A stretch of DNA of 64,000 nt. Origin: Pedobacter sp. MC2016-24 (GTDB taxonomy: Bacteria > Bacteroidota > Bacteroidia > Sphingobacteriales > Sphingobacteriaceae). The notes beneath the pieces were generated by a model. It was not told the origin of the DNA, did no database searches, and saw only the letters and a program-made list of their open reading frames with translations. Where the stretch lies: contig NZ_JADFBX010000002.1 of NCBI RefSeq assembly GCF_015223055.1, positions 124,001 through 188,000 of the forward strand, written 5' to 3'. This document shows, piece after piece, positions 24,522 through 34,487 of the stretch (the stretch's first letter is position 1; each line of letters begins with the position of its first letter). Position numbers and translations under genes: made by a program.

Positions 24522-25402
24522 CTGATAAACTAGAATTTAAAAAGCTTAGAGGCTTTGGAGATGTAATCAATGATACCTTTGTCTTCATCCGCCAAAACAT
24601 CAAGCCACTGCTCAAAGTATTCGTTTACTTTTGTGGATTCTTTGTCTTAGCCAGCGGCGTGGCATCGGTATTCCAGCAATTGGGCATGCGCAATGCCATG
24701 CTGGAAATGGGCCAACACGGTCCGGATAGCCCTTTCGCTTTCTTTAACAAAATATTTACCGTCAATTATCTGCTGGTCATTTTGTTTTCAATGGCCAATT
24801 ATGCCGCAATGTATGTTTCCGTATTGAGCTTTATCACCCTTTACATTGAAAAGGGTAAAGTTGTGCCGGGGGTAGATGAGGTCTGGTCCTATTTTAAATA
24901 TTATTTCCTCAGGGTATTTGGCAGCAGTATACTGGTATCCTTATTTTTCCTGGTATGCTTTATCGCCTGCATTGTTCCCGGTATTTACGTGTTTCCGGCA
25001 ATGTCGCTGTTCTTTCCGGTCATGATTTTTGAAAATGGCAGCTGGGGTTATACTTTTGGCCGTTCGTTTAAATTGCTCAAAGACCAGTGGTGGGTAACCG
25101 CAGCAACCATATTTATTGTGTACATCATTACCATGGCCTGCATGTCCTTTATTTCTGTGCCCATTGCCATCATGGGCATGGCAAGTGCCTTTACCCAGGG
25201 CGCAAAGACCATGAGTGAAACCATGATCATTGTGGGTACCATTATCCAGTGTATCGGACAGGTATTTATGATCATCCCGATCATTGCACTTTCCCTATGT
25301 TATTTTAACCTGGTAGAGCGTAAAGAGAATTTAGGGCTGATGTCCAGGATCGATGATTTTGGCCAGGCAAAAAATCCTTTTGGCGCTCCTGAACAATATT
25401 AA
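24518..25402 (+). CDS. polytopic membrane protein of the SpoIIM-MoxR operon, function unknown
   Basis: This 294-residue protein begins with a cytoplasmic KKLRGFGDVINDTFVFIRQNIKPLLK motif and then has about six membrane helices (residues 33-55, 82-110, 130-165, 185-215, 230-265). The N-terminal motif, with its GDVIN/TF.FIR pattern, resembles DUF975/YciC-like or glycerophosphodiester-phosphodiesterase membrane-domain proteins, but I do not assign a family. It overlaps the SpoIIM-like gene by 4 bases and is followed after one base by the DUF4129 gene, so it belongs to the same complex or pathway. Confidence 0.75.
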   Translation: MTDKLEFKKLRGFGDVINDTFVFIRQNIKPLLKVFVYFCGFFVLASGVASVFQQLGMRNAMLEMGQHGPDSPFAFFNKIFTVNYLLVILFSMANYAAMYVSVLSFITLYIEKGKVVPGVDEVWSYFKYYFLRVFGSSILVSLFFLVCFIACIVPGIYVFPAMSLFFPVMIFENGSWGYTFGRSFKLLKDQWWVTAATIFIVYIITMACMSFISVPIAIMGMASAFTQGAKTMSETMIIVGTIIQCIGQVFMIIPIIALSLCYFNLVERKENLGLMSRIDDFGQAKNPFGAPEQY

Positions 25403-25403
25403 C

Positions 25404-26150
25404 ATGCGGATTTTCTTTGTGTTTTTACTGATGTTTGGTATGGCTGCCGCCGGGTATCCTACGCAGGTGGCTCATGCCCCGGCTCTACCCAAAACAGAGC
25501 TACAGGCAGACAGCAGTAAGATTGTTGTTCGCAGTTTCAACAATGCTGAACTGAACGTTTACCGCAAAGACAAAGCGTTTATATATGATCGCGACCAGAC
25601 CCAGGATGAAGGTTTCTGGTCCCGTTTCTGGAACTGGTTGTGGCGGGTTATCCGGAGCTGGTTTGGTGATGTAAAACCAGGTGTTCCGCAAACCAATTAC
25701 TTCTGGTTTGTAAAGTATATTGTGATGGCAGTACTTGCCGGACTGGTGGTTTTCATCCTCGTGAAAGTAATGGGGCTCGACCTGAAGATTTTTGCAAGGA
25801 AATCAAAGGCCATTGAGGTACCTTATGTCGAGTCTATGGACAATATCCATGAAATCAATTTTGAAGAAGAAATAGAAAAAGCAATAGCTGCTGGAAATTA
25901 TCGTCTCGCTGTGCGGCTATTTTATCTGCATACACTTAAAAAACTGAATGATCAGCAACTGATCGACTGGCAGCCGGAGAAAACCAATCAAGATTATGTT
26001 ACTGAACTGGCTGCTTCAGAAAAACAGGAGCCTTTTAAGCAACTCACCCTGCAATTTGAATATGTATGGTATGGCGAGTTTTTTATTGACAAGCAGAATT
26101 TCACAGCAATCAAGGGGCTATTTGATCAATTTAATCTGAAAAGGCCATGA
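25404..26150 (+). CDS. DUF4129 domain membrane protein
   Basis: The ATG at 25404, one base after the previous stop, gives a 248-residue protein. It has a signal peptide (RIFFVFLLMFGMAAAG), an extracytoplasmic stretch of about 85 residues with a Trp-rich FWSRFWNWLWRVIRSWF segment, a membrane helix (about 108-130) and a cytoplasmic domain. The C-terminal block YRLAVRLFYLHTLKKLNDQQLIDW is the DUF4129 hallmark. DUF4129 occurs next to transglutaminase, DUF4350, MoxR and DUF58 genes in many phyla and has no established biochemical role. It overlaps the DUF4350 gene by 4 bases. Confidence 0.86.
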   Translation: MRIFFVFLLMFGMAAAGYPTQVAHAPALPKTELQADSSKIVVRSFNNAELNVYRKDKAFIYDRDQTQDEGFWSRFWNWLWRVIRSWFGDVKPGVPQTNYFWFVKYIVMAVLAGLVVFILVKVMGLDLKIFARKSKAIEVPYVESMDNIHEINFEEEIEKAIAAGNYRLAVRLFYLHTLKKLNDQQLIDWQPEKTNQDYVTELAASEKQEPFKQLTLQFEYVWYGEFFIDKQNFTAIKGLFDQFNLKRP

Positions 26151-27322
26151 AGGGATTGAGGTTATATCTGATCGGAAGTGCGATCGCAGTTATTGCTTAC
26201 CTGGTTGCACAATATTATAAGCCGCAGCCAACAAATTGGACCCCAACCTATTTGAAAGAAGACAAAATCCCCTATGGCTTATATATTTTAAAGCAGAGGA
26301 TTACAGATATTTTGCCAGGGGCGAAAGTCCGGGTCTCCAGGCAACCCGTTTACAATACTCTAAAAGGGCAGCATTTTAAAAGCAGCAGTTATTTGCTGGT
26401 CGCAGGTAGCATCAATATGGATAGTTTGGATTTTGCACAGTTGAAAAACTACATGAATCAAGGCAATTCCGTTTTTATTGCGAGTTTTAACCTGGGACGT
26501 TTTCTTTCACGGGCTTTAAAAACAGAGATGAGCACTGCGGTGCTGATGAAAGAAAAAGGAACACCAATTAACTTTGTAAACCCGGCTGTAAAGCGGGCAC
26601 AAGATTATGTTTTCAATAAAAATCTGGGGGGGATGTATTTCAGTCGCCTGGACAGTGCAAAAGTGACCGTACTGGGGAAAAATGCAGAAGGCGGCGTTAA
26701 TTTTATCAAATATACTTTTGGCAAGGGTGCGCTGTACATTTTGCCCAATCCGCAATTACTCAGCAATTACAATTTACTTGGCCAGTCAGGAGCGGATTAT
26801 GCCGCTAAAGCATTGTCTTATCTGCCAGATAATGAAACGCTGATCTGGGATGAGTACAATACAAGGGGTAATGTAGATGACGAATCCCCATTAAGGGTGT
26901 TCTTTAAGTACGATCAGTTGCGCTGGGCTTATTACCTGGCTTTAGTCAGTCTGATCGTCTTTGTGCTTTTTGAAATCAAGCGCAGGCAAAGGGTCATCCC
27001 GATCATCGAGCCCCTTAGAAATACTTCGGTTGATTTTGTAAAAGTGGTTGGCAGGCTTTATTACCAGCAGCGGAACCATACCGATCTGGCGCAGAAAAAG
27101 ATCAATTACCTGATGGAATACATCCGTAGCAATTATCGCTTAAAAACGACGGTGCCGGATCAGGAATTTGAAGCTGCACTGGTGCAGAGATCGGGTATTG
27201 ATCCAGAAACAATCAGGGCCTTAATTCAAATTATTCAAACGATAAACCACAGTGAAAAAGTGAGCGATGAACAACTCATCGAACTCAATAAATGCATTGA
27301 AAAATTTTATAAAAAAGCTTAA
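26147..27322 (+). CDS. DUF4350 domain membrane protein
   Basis: This 391-residue protein has an N-terminal membrane helix (residues 4-22), an extracytoplasmic alpha/beta domain of about 230 residues with FEATURES of a DUF4350/GATase-like fold (DKIPYGLYILKQRI, YLLVAGSINMDS, GNSVFIASFNLG, FGKGALYILPNPQLLSNYNL), a second helix at about 262-282 and a cytoplasmic tail of about 110 residues. DUF4350 proteins lie between DUF4129 and MoxR genes in several phyla. The tail, with its RRQR and YYQQRNHTDLA stretches, is a candidate contact for the MoxR ATPase. It lies 4 bases before the MoxR gene. Confidence 0.85.
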   Translation: MKGLRLYLIGSAIAVIAYLVAQYYKPQPTNWTPTYLKEDKIPYGLYILKQRITDILPGAKVRVSRQPVYNTLKGQHFKSSSYLLVAGSINMDSLDFAQLKNYMNQGNSVFIASFNLGRFLSRALKTEMSTAVLMKEKGTPINFVNPAVKRAQDYVFNKNLGGMYFSRLDSAKVTVLGKNAEGGVNFIKYTFGKGALYILPNPQLLSNYNLLGQSGADYAAKALSYLPDNETLIWDEYNTRGNVDDESPLRVFFKYDQLRWAYYLALVSLIVFVLFEIKRRQRVIPIIEPLRNTSVDFVKVVGRLYYQQRNHTDLAQKKINYLMEYIRSNYRLKTTVPDQEFEAALVQRSGIDPETIRALIQIIQTINHSEKVSDEQLIELNKCIEKFYKKA

Positions 27323-27326
27323 AACT

Positions 27327-28304
27327 ATGGACTCAGAAATATTTAATCAACGTACAGACCTCAGCGAATTGAATGCTGCGGTTCAGCAGATCCGGGAAAA
27401 CCTGGGGCAAATCATCGTTGGCCAGCAGGAAACCATTGATTTTCTGATTGCCGGCTTGCTTGCCGATGGACATATTTTACTGGAAGGGGTTCCTGGAGTA
27501 GCCAAAACATTAAGTGCCAAGCTGGTTGCTAAAAGTATAGACGCTTCTTATTCAAGGGTTCAGTTTACGCCGGACCTGATGCCTTCTGATGTTTTAGGGA
27601 CTTCGATTTTCGATCCGCGATCGGCTTCTTTTGAATACCGCAAGGGACCGATATTTGGCCATATTGTATTGGTTGATGAGATCAACCGTGCCCCAGCCAA
27701 AACACAATCGGCCCTGTTTGAAGTCATGGAAGAGCGGCAGATTACCGTAGACGGACATACCTATCTGATGGATGAACCTTTCATGGTACTGGCTACACAA
27801 AACCCGATTGAACAAGAAGGAACGTATCGTTTACCTGAGGCCCAGCTGGATCGCTTTCTCTTTAAAATAGAGATCAAATACCCAAGTCTGGAAGAAGAGA
27901 CCCAGATTTTGATGAACCAGCACCAGCGCAAGCTGGAAGATGAACTTAAGGCGGTAAAAGCAGTACTGAGTATACAGCAGATTAAAACCTGCCGCGCCCT
28001 GATCAAAGCCTTACATGTAGAACCAAAACTGATTGAATATGTAGCCCGCATTACACATGAGACCCGGAATAACAAATCACTGTACCTTGGCGCTTCGCCA
28101 CGGGCATCTTTGGCTATAGTCAACAGTGCTAAAGCCGTTGCGGCCATGCAGGGTAGAGATTTTGTAACCCCGGAGGACATCATTAAAGTGGCGACCCCGG
28201 TATTGGCACACCGCATCATGCTTACACCCGACAAGGAAATGGAGGGGCTGACCACCGCTGATGTGGTTGCACAGATCATTCAAAAAATAGAGATCCCAAG
28301 ATAA
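27327..28304 (+). CDS. MoxR-family AAA+ ATPase
   Basis: The ATG at 27327 gives 325 residues. Walker A is GVPGVAKT (54-61), Walker B is LVDEINRAP (115-123), sensor-1 lies in VLATQNPIEQEGTYRLPEAQLDRF, and a C-terminal lid follows. MoxR ATPases act as chaperones for vWA/DUF58 proteins and remodel or activate membrane or periplasmic complexes. The DUF58 gene follows 3 bases downstream, and the gene order puts both at the end of a membrane-protein operon. This supports an ATP-driven maturation machine whose target is not known. Confidence 0.95.
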   Translation: MDSEIFNQRTDLSELNAAVQQIRENLGQIIVGQQETIDFLIAGLLADGHILLEGVPGVAKTLSAKLVAKSIDASYSRVQFTPDLMPSDVLGTSIFDPRSASFEYRKGPIFGHIVLVDEINRAPAKTQSALFEVMEERQITVDGHTYLMDEPFMVLATQNPIEQEGTYRLPEAQLDRFLFKIEIKYPSLEEETQILMNQHQRKLEDELKAVKAVLSIQQIKTCRALIKALHVEPKLIEYVARITHETRNNKSLYLGASPRASLAIVNSAKAVAAMQGRDFVTPEDIIKVATPVLAHRIMLTPDKEMEGLTTADVVAQIIQKIEIPR

Positions 28305-28307
28305 AGG

Positions 28308-29654
28308 ATGAAAAGCCTGTTCAGCAAATACTACCGCGACCTTTTCCTCAGCAGCAGGCTTTTTATTGCCGTTGGGATTTGCGTAAGCTTATTTTTATTC
28401 TCCTTTTTCCTGCCCTGGCTGGGCGATTTGCCCTATCTGTGCTTTTGGGTATTCATTGCACTCCTGGTTTTGGATTTTATTTTGCTGTTCAGGATCAGGA
28501 AAGGCGTGTTTTTACGAAGGGACCTTCCGGAAAGGTTAAGTAACGGCGATGAAAATGAACTGACAATTTACCTCGAAAATTTTTATGCTTTCGCTATCCG
28601 GATTGGGATCATTGATGAAATCCCTTTTCAGTTTCAAAAGCGGGATCTTTGGTTTAAAAGTCAGCTGAAAGCACAGGAAAAGAAAAAGATAGCTTATACT
28701 TTACGACCTACCAAGCGGGGCGAATATGTGTTTGGCCGGGTCAGGCTTTTTGTACGTTCTCCGCTCGGCCTGATCTCCAGGCGGTTTAATTTTGGGACCG
28801 AGGTTACCGTTCCGGTTTACCCCTCTTTTCTGCAGCTTCGCAAATACGAACTGATGGCCATCTCAAATCGTTTAACAGAAATTGGTATCAAGAAAATACG
28901 CAGGGTAGGGCATAGCCTGGAGTTTGACCAGGTGAAAAACTATGTACAGGGTGACGACTACCGCAGTCTGAACTGGAAGGCTACAGCCAGAAAGGGTGAG
29001 CTGATGGTCAATTCCTATGTCGATGAGAAGGCACAGCATATGTACTGCATCATCGACAAATCGAGAACCATGAAAATGCCTTTTGAAGGCTTAAGTTTAT
29101 TGGATTATGCCATCAATGCCAGTTTAGTCTTGTCTAATGTGGCCCTGATTAAGGAAGATAAAGCGGGTTTGATCACCATTGCAGAGCGGACCGGTAGTGT
29201 CGTCGCGGCAGACCGGCGGGCAACCCAATTGGGTAAGATCATGTCCGTGCTGTATAAAGAGAAAACGCGGTACCTGGAAACGAATTTAGAAGCCTTATAC
29301 CTCAGCATCCGGAATGTAGTTAAACAAAGGAGTTTACTCGTCTTTTTTACCAATTTTGAAAGCATGTCGGCCATGAACAGGCAATTGCCTTTTTTAAAAC
29401 GTATTGCCAAATATCATTTGTTGCTGATCGTATTTTTTGAAAATACAGAGTTAAAGGTCATCAGTGAGAAACCGGCAAGGGATGTTGAAGGAATCTACAT
29501 TCAGACCATAGCTGAAAAATTCGCGTATGACAAGAAGCTCATGGTAAAAGAACTGGCCAGGCATGGTATTTTAAGCCTGCTGACACCTCCGGATAAATTA
29601 ACGGTTAATGTGGTGAACAGCTACCTGGCGATCAAGGCACAACAAAAAATTTAA
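28308..29654 (+). CDS. DUF58 domain membrane protein (MoxR partner)
   Basis: This 448-residue protein has two N-terminal membrane helices (about 15-35 and 40-60), a beta-rich middle part and the DUF58 signature [24 protein letters not shown] near residues 212-235. A vWA-like domain follows ([21 protein letters not shown]). DUF58/vWA proteins are usual partners of MoxR ATPases, encoded directly upstream here. The Asp-x-Ser MIDAS motif appears as IDKSRTM, so the metal site is probably close to standard. Its stop overlaps the stop of the convergent serine dehydratase gene. Confidence 0.92.
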   Translation: MKSLFSKYYRDLFLSSRLFIAVGICVSLFLFSFFLPWLGDLPYLCFWVFIALLVLDFILLFRIRKGVFLRRDLPERLSNGDENELTIYLENFYAFAIRIGIIDEIPFQFQKRDLWFKSQLKAQEKKKIAYTLRPTKRGEYVFGRVRLFVRSPLGLISRRFNFGTEVTVPVYPSFLQLRKYELMAISNRLTEIGIKKIRRVGHSLEFDQVKNYVQGDDYRSLNWKATARKGELMVNSYVDEKAQHMYCIIDKSRTMKMPFEGLSLLDYAINASLVLSNVALIKEDKAGLITIAERTGSVVAADRRATQLGKIMSVLYKEKTRYLETNLEALYLSIRNVVKQRSLLVFFTNFESMSAMNRQLPFLKRIAKYHLLLIVFFENTELKVISEKPARDVEGIYIQTIAEKFAYDKKLMVKELARHGILSLLTPPDKLTVNVVNSYLAIKAQQKI

Positions 29655-31078
29655 CATTCTGGTAAACTGATCGGAATATTGGTGGCCAGTCCGCCATCAG
29701 AAGTTTCTTTGTACTTGGAGTTCATATCCAAAGCGGTTTCCCACATGGTATTCACTACAGCATCCAGACTCACTTTGGCTTTGTCGGGATTACTTTGCAG
29801 GGCCAGCTGACTCGCGGTAATGGCTTTGATTGCACCCATGGTATTGCGTTCAATGCAGGGAATTTGTACCAGGCCGCCAATCGGGTCACAGGTTAAGCCC
29901 AAATGATGTTCCATAGCTATTTCTGCAGCCATCAGCACTTGTCGCTGTGAGCCGCCTAAACACTCTGTCAGCGCAGCTGCAGCCATTGCTGATGAGACGC
30001 CGATTTCTGCCTGACAACCGCCCATTGCTGCGGATATGGTTGCGCCTTTCTTAAATATACTGCCAATCTCAGAAGCACAGGTAATGAATTGAATGATCTT
30101 ATCCTCGGTAAAACCGTCGCAAAAAGTAATGTAGTATTGCAAAACAGCAGGAATAACGCCTGCAGCACCATTGGTTGGCGCAGTTACCACACGTCCAAAG
30201 GAAGCATTCTCTTCGTTTACAGCCAGTGCGAAACAGCTTACCCAGTCCAGCGTATAATTGAAGCCATTCCCCCCGGCTTTAATTGCTGCTACCCAGCTGT
30301 TGTAATCGCTGTATACACTATTTCCGGTTAATCTTTTATTGAGCGCAGCAGCACGCCTGCCTACATTCAATCCTCCAGGCAAGAAGCCAGAGGTATGACA
30401 GCCCCGGTAAATGCAGTTTTTCATCACGTTAAAGTGCTGCATGACGCCTTTCCGGGTTTGCTCTTCAGGACGCCAGGCCGATTCATTTTCCATCACGATT
30501 TCTGATACTTTCAAACCTGTGGATAAGCACCAATGTAACAGCTCGCTCGCTTTTTCAACCGGAAAAGGCAGGTCGACCTGCTCTTTTTCTGTTCCAGATT
30601 CGCCTTCTTTCACTACGAAACCGCCACCTACCGAGTAATAGGTTTCTGAAATGGCTTTCCCTGTGTTTAAAAAAGCCTGGAAGGTAACTGCATTGGGATG
30701 AAAGGGCAGGCTTTCAAAAAATAAGAAAACCAGGTCTTCATCATAGCTGAAAGGTAAGGTTTTACTGCCTGCCAGTTCCAGCGTATGGTCTTTCTTAATG
30801 CATTCAACAGTTGAATCAATCGCATTCACATCAAAAGTCACCGGATCGGCACCAATTAAGCCAAGTAAAACGGCGATGTCTGTGCCGTGTCCTTTACCTG
30901 TTTTGGCCAGTGAGCCATACAATAGTATTTTCACTTGTTCTACAGCCTCTAAAACGCCTTGTTGCACAAGTGAAGCCGTGAATTGCTGTGCCGCACGCCA
31001 TGGGCCTAAAGTGTGTGAACTTGATGGGCCGATACCAATTTTAAAAATATCGAATACGGAGATTTGTTCCCTTTGCAT
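29651..31078 (-). CDS. sdaA: iron-sulfur L-serine ammonia-lyase (serine dehydratase)
   Basis: This 475-residue single-chain enzyme would deaminate L-serine to pyruvate. The beta domain comes first, with [23 protein letters not shown], followed by the alpha domain with [35 protein letters not shown]-like [18 protein letters not shown] and [19 protein letters not shown]. Cysteines near the end are candidate [4Fe-4S] ligands. The length fits the bacterial SdaA type. It stands alone, convergent with the DUF58 operon; regulation is not visible. Confidence 0.94.
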   Translation of the reverse strand: MQREQISVFDIFKIGIGPSSSHTLGPWRAAQQFTASLVQQGVLEAVEQVKILLYGSLAKTGKGHGTDIAVLLGLIGADPVTFDVNAIDSTVECIKKDHTLELAGSKTLPFSYDEDLVFLFFESLPFHPNAVTFQAFLNTGKAISETYYSVGGGFVVKEGESGTEKEQVDLPFPVEKASELLHWCLSTGLKVSEIVMENESAWRPEEQTRKGVMQHFNVMKNCIYRGCHTSGFLPGGLNVGRRAAALNKRLTGNSVYSDYNSWVAAIKAGGNGFNYTLDWVSCFALAVNEENASFGRVVTAPTNGAAGVIPAVLQYYITFCDGFTEDKIIQFITCASEIGSIFKKGATISAAMGGCQAEIGVSSAMAAAALTECLGGSQRQVLMAAEIAMEHHLGLTCDPIGGLVQIPCIERNTMGAIKAITASQLALQSNPDKAKVSLDAVVNTMWETALDMNSKYKETSDGGLATNIPISLPEC

Positions 31079-31140
31079 AGCCGCAAAGCTACTACAGTTT
31101 TCGCATATGTTGTATGGCTATCTGCAGCAGAAATGATGAC

Positions 31141-31797
31141 TTAAAAATCAAAAGCAATGATCTTAGCATCACTCAGCATTTTATCTACAAACTTCTTATG
31201 GTTTTCAGGACTTCCAACGGCGGTCCAGGTGCCACTGATGATCCCATTGGCGAGTTCCTGTTTCCCCCGCGTTAGCTTTAACTTTGAGGTCTTGAGGTAA
31301 TCTTCGTAGTTTTCCAGACTCTCATTTTCGTATTTCTTGACAATCTTATAAACCCTTTTGGTGAAACGTTTGTCGGCAAACTCTTCCAGGTAAGGAAAAA
31401 TGAGCAGGGCCAGTAAAACGACTGCAGTTACCCCAATGGCCTGTTCGTAAAAACCTGAACCTACGGCCATCCCGATGGCTGCTACAATCCAGATCACGCA
31501 GGCCGTGGTCAAACCACGTACCTGGTTCTCCTCTTTAAAGATCACTCCGGCACCGAGAAAGCCAATTCCGGTCACAATGTTAGAGGCAATGCGATCGTGG
31601 CTGCTAAGCCCGATCTTGATGGAAAGGATGGTAAACAGCGCAGAGCCAAGGCCAATCATGATCATCGTTTTTAGTCCGGCCTGTTTGCTTCTAAATTCCC
31701 TTTCCAACCCGATTAAACCACATAGCAGTGTGGCAATTAAAAATTTATTTACCTCGCTTTGGGTAATGAAATGGCTGTGCTCTAAAATGTTTTCCAT
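31141..31797 (-). CDS. MgtC/SapB-family membrane protein
   Basis: The start is set at the ATG at 31797 (MENILEHSHF); a longer frame begins inside the groL terminator. The 218-residue protein has four or five membrane helices with the family block LIGLEREFRSKQAGLKTMIMIGLGSALFT and VTGIGFLGAGVIFKEENQVRGLTTA near residues 25-115. A soluble C-terminal domain of about 80 residues follows. MgtC proteins affect Mg2+ homeostasis, membrane potential or F-ATPase activity in pathogens; in environmental Bacteroidota the role is not established. Confidence 0.9.
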   Translation of the reverse strand: MENILEHSHFITQSEVNKFLIATLLCGLIGLEREFRSKQAGLKTMIMIGLGSALFTILSIKIGLSSHDRIASNIVTGIGFLGAGVIFKEENQVRGLTTACVIWIVAAIGMAVGSGFYEQAIGVTAVVLLALLIFPYLEEFADKRFTKRVYKIVKKYENESLENYEDYLKTSKLKLTRGKQELANGIISGTWTAVGSPENHKKFVDKMLSDAKIIAFDF

Positions 31798-31824
31798 GGC
31801 AATTAAATGCTTGAATATAGGCAT

Positions 31825-31862
31825 AAAAAAAGACCACAGAAGCAAATCTGTGGTCTTTTTTT
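31825..31862 (-). terminator. intrinsic terminator of groL
   Basis: A16-type arms (31825-31840 with 31847-31862) form a perfect 16-base-pair stem around a 6-base loop, with A and T runs at the two ends. It lies 20 bases after groL and can terminate both strands, since the MgtC gene is downstream on the same strand. Confidence 0.88.
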
Positions 31863-31882
31863 ATATCATGGATTGATGAATA

Positions 31883-33523
31883 TTACATCATGCCGCCCAT
31901 GCCGCCGCCACCCATTGGAGGCATACCGCCACCAGCTGGAGCATCTTCCGGATCGTCAGCTAAAACAACCTCAGTTGTCAGCAACATCGCTGCAATAGAA
32001 GCTGCATTTTCTAAGGCTACACGACCTACTTTAGTTGGGTCAATTACACCTGCTGCGATTAAGTTTTCGTATACATCAGTACGGGCATTGTAACCGAAGT
32101 CAGCTTTACCTTCTTTAACTTTTTGTACAACGATAGAACCTTCGATACCTGCATTCTGGCAGATTTGACGTAAAGGCTCTTCAATGGCACGACGGATGAT
32201 CTGGATACCAGTAGTTTCATCATCGTTAGAACCTTTCATGCCTTCTAAAGCTTCGATTGCACGGATGAAAGCAACACCACCACCAGCAACAATACCTTCT
32301 TCAACCGCTGCGCGGGTTGCATGTAAAGCATCGTCAACACGGTCTTTTTTCTCTTTCATCTCAACTTCAGAAGCTGCACCAACGTAAAGAACTGCAACAC
32401 CGCCAGCCAATTTAGCCAAACGCTCTTGTAATTTTTCTTTGTCGTAGTCAGAAGTAGTAGTCTCAATCTGAGCTTTGATCTGACCGATACGGGCTTTGAT
32501 GTCTTCAGATTTACCTGCACCATTGATTACAGTTGTATTGTCTTTATCTACAACAACTTTCTCAGCAGTACCTAAGTAAGAAAGGTCAGCATTTTCTAAT
32601 TTATAACCTCTTTCTTCAGAAATTACTGTACCACCAGTTAAGATAGCGATGTCTTCCAGCATAGCTTTACGACGATCACCAAAGCCTGGAGCTTTAACAG
32701 CAACAACTTTCAGGGATCCGCGGATCTTGTTCACTACCAAAGTAGCTAAAGCTTCACCGTCTAAATCTTCAGCAATGATCAATAATGGTTTACCAGTTTG
32801 AACTTGTTTTTCCAATACAGGCAACAATTCTTTCATGTTGCTGATTTTTTTATCGTAGATCAAAATGTAAGGGTTTTCTAATTCCGCTTCCATTTTATCT
32901 GCGTTGGTTACAAAGTATGGAGATAAGTAACCACGGTCAAACTGCATACCTTCTACTGTTTTTACTTCAGTTTCAGTACCTTTTGCTTCTTCAACAGTAA
33001 TTACACCATCTTTACCTACTTTACCCATGGCTTCAGCAATCAGGGCTCCGATTACTTCATCATTGTTTGCTGAGATGGAAGCAACCTGTTTGATTTTATT
33101 GTTGTCTTCACCTACAGTTTGAGACTGAGCTTTCAGGTTTTCAACAATCGCTGTAACCGCTTTATCGATACCACGTTTCAAATCCATTGGATTTGCACCA
33201 GCAGCAACGTTTTTAATACCAGCAGTTACAATAGCCTGAGCTAAAACAGTAGCAGTAGTGGTTCCGTCACCTGCAATATCTGCAGTTTTAGAAGCCACTT
33301 CTTTAACCATTTGTGCACCCATATTTTCAATTGGGTCTTTTAAGTCAATTTCTTTAGCTACCGTAACACCATCTTTAGTGATCGCTGGTGAACCGAATTT
33401 TTTATCTATAATTACGTTACGTCCTTTAGGACCTAAAGTTACTTTTACTGCATTGGCCAAAGTATCCACACCTCTTTTCAGGGCGTCACGGGCTTCTACA
33501 TTATATTTTACTTGTTTTGACAT
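31883..33523 (-). CDS. groL: chaperonin GroEL
   Basis: This 546-residue chaperonin is full length, with [29 protein letters not shown], the ATP-binding region, and the flexible tail rich in GGM repeats ([12 protein letters not shown]). It folds client proteins together with GroES encoded 106 bases upstream. No internal stop or unusual composition is seen. A perfect terminator follows. Confidence 0.98.
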   Translation of the reverse strand: MSKQVKYNVEARDALKRGVDTLANAVKVTLGPKGRNVIIDKKFGSPAITKDGVTVAKEIDLKDPIENMGAQMVKEVASKTADIAGDGTTTATVLAQAIVTAGIKNVAAGANPMDLKRGIDKAVTAIVENLKAQSQTVGEDNNKIKQVASISANNDEVIGALIAEAMGKVGKDGVITVEEAKGTETEVKTVEGMQFDRGYLSPYFVTNADKMEAELENPYILIYDKKISNMKELLPVLEKQVQTGKPLLIIAEDLDGEALATLVVNKIRGSLKVVAVKAPGFGDRRKAMLEDIAILTGGTVISEERGYKLENADLSYLGTAEKVVVDKDNTTVINGAGKSEDIKARIGQIKAQIETTTSDYDKEKLQERLAKLAGGVAVLYVGAASEVEMKEKKDRVDDALHATRAAVEEGIVAGGGVAFIRAIEALEGMKGSNDDETTGIQIIRRAIEEPLRQICQNAGIEGSIVVQKVKEGKADFGYNARTDVYENLIAAGVIDPTKVGRVALENAASIAAMLLTTEVVLADDPEDAPAGGGMPPMGGGGMGGMM

Positions 33524-33629
33524 CTTGTGTAATAATTATTCGTTAATATCTGGCAGCAATGTGTATTGTTGCCTTAGTTAATCCTGATTTGATTATCAAT
33601 CAATTGATATGCAGTGTGCAGTTCAGTGA

Positions 33630-33920
33630 TTAAGAAACAACTGCATAAATGTCGCTTTCGCGCATAATCAAATAGTCTTTACCTTCATAAGGAAGCTCAG
33701 TGCCACCATATTTTCCGTAAATAACTACATCACCCACTTTAACTGTTGGTTTTTTACCTTCTGAATCTTCTTCTGAAACGGATACAACGGTTCCTTTTGA
33801 TGGTTTCTCTTTTGCAGTGTCAGGAATATAGATTCCGGATGCTGTCTTTTCTTCTGCCGCAGCAGGTTCAACAATTACTCTATTTGCTGTACCTGAAATG
33901 GGTTTAAGGTTTAAAGCCAT
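33630..33920 (-). CDS. groES: co-chaperonin GroES
   Basis: This 96-residue GroES shows the domain IVEPAAAEEKTASGIYIPDTAKEKPSKGTVVSV with the mobile loop and KVGDVVIYGKYGGTELPYEGKDYLIMRESDIYAVV at the C-terminus. It caps the GroEL ring. It is the first gene of the pair; the promoter candidates lie at 33977-34026 on the minus strand. No CIRCE element is visible. Confidence 0.97.
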   Translation of the reverse strand: MALNLKPISGTANRVIVEPAAAEEKTASGIYIPDTAKEKPSKGTVVSVSEEDSEGKKPTVKVGDVVIYGKYGGTELPYEGKDYLIMRESDIYAVVS

Positions 33921-33976
33921 AAATGATATTAATTTATTTTTTAAGTTAACATTAAAACTTGCAGTTCGGACTGCTT

Positions 33977-34004
33977 AGTATAGCCGTATCAGTTTTTGTG
34001 CCAA
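33977..34004 (-). promoter_or_regulatory. candidate groES promoter
   Basis: On the minus strand TTGGCA (33999-34004) and TATACT (33977-33982) stand 16 bases apart, close to the ordinary -35/-10 arrangement. A second candidate, the Bacteroidota -7 box TAAATTTG, lies upstream at 34019-34026. The hairpin GCAGT-TCGG-ACTGC (33961-33974) is just downstream and would be near the 5' end of the transcript. Confidence 0.4.
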
Positions 34005-34086
34005 GGCTTGATGCTTGACAAATTTACACCGCATTGTCAGCTAAAGGGTTGTGGCGGATTGAATTTGTGTCAGAGTGGCAGAACGC

Positions 34087-34116
34087 AAAAAAGCCCGGTA
34101 CGTATACCAGGCTTTT
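34087..34116 (-). terminator. intrinsic terminator after secG
   Basis: On the minus strand AAAAGCCTGGTA pairs with TACCGGGCTTTT (one U-G wobble) and ends in TTTTTT. It follows the secG stop by 18 bases and separates the miaB-secG operon from groES. Confidence 0.82.
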
Positions 34117-34134
34117 CAATATTGTTCGTTTTTA

Positions 34135-34473
34135 TTATTTTTTAGTGGTATCCGTCGCAGCAGGTGCCGGAGCCATTCTGCTACCAATTGGAGATGCAGA
34201 CGGGGTTTTGTCCAGATGCTCCTGAATTTTTGATGCGCCACCAGTAGACTGTCCACCAGTTTTTGCAATGGTCGTGATCGATAAAGTGATCACCACAATT
34301 AAAGCTAACAATACCCAGGTGCCTTTTTCCAGTACATCACCTGTACGTTGAACACCAAACATATTGCTGCCAGATCCGCCCGTTGCCAAGCCTCCACCTT
34401 TAGGATTCTGGATCAAAACAAATAGCCCTAAGGCAACGCAAACAATGATCAATAAAATAATTAAAAAAAGCAT
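34135..34473 (-). CDS. secG: preprotein translocase subunit SecG
   Basis: This 112-residue SecG is part of the SecYEG channel in the inner membrane. It has a first membrane helix (FLIILLIIVCVALGLFVLIQ), the conserved cytoplasmic loop NPKGGGLATGGSGSNMFGVQRTGDVLEKGTW and a second helix (VLLALIVVITLSITTI). The C-terminal tail is hydrophilic and Pro/Ala-rich, ending in KK, longer than in E. coli. It is the last gene of the miaB-secG operon. secA is encoded about 23 kb away on the other strand. Confidence 0.95.
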   Translation of the reverse strand: MLFLIILLIIVCVALGLFVLIQNPKGGGLATGGSGSNMFGVQRTGDVLEKGTWVLLALIVVITLSITTIAKTGGQSTGGASKIQEHLDKTPSASPIGSRMAPAPAATDTTKK

Positions 34474-34487
34474 AATATGTTATATTG

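Noticed and set aside
27761..28279. Open frame of 172 codons on the minus strand
   Set aside because: It is antisense to the MoxR ATPase, whose Walker and sensor motifs are intact.
33921..34080. CIRCE element or sigma-54 promoter before groES
   Set aside because: No TTAGCACTC-n9-GAGTGCTAA repeat is present; TGGCAC-n5-CTGA resembles a -24/-12 site but lacks the TTGC part.
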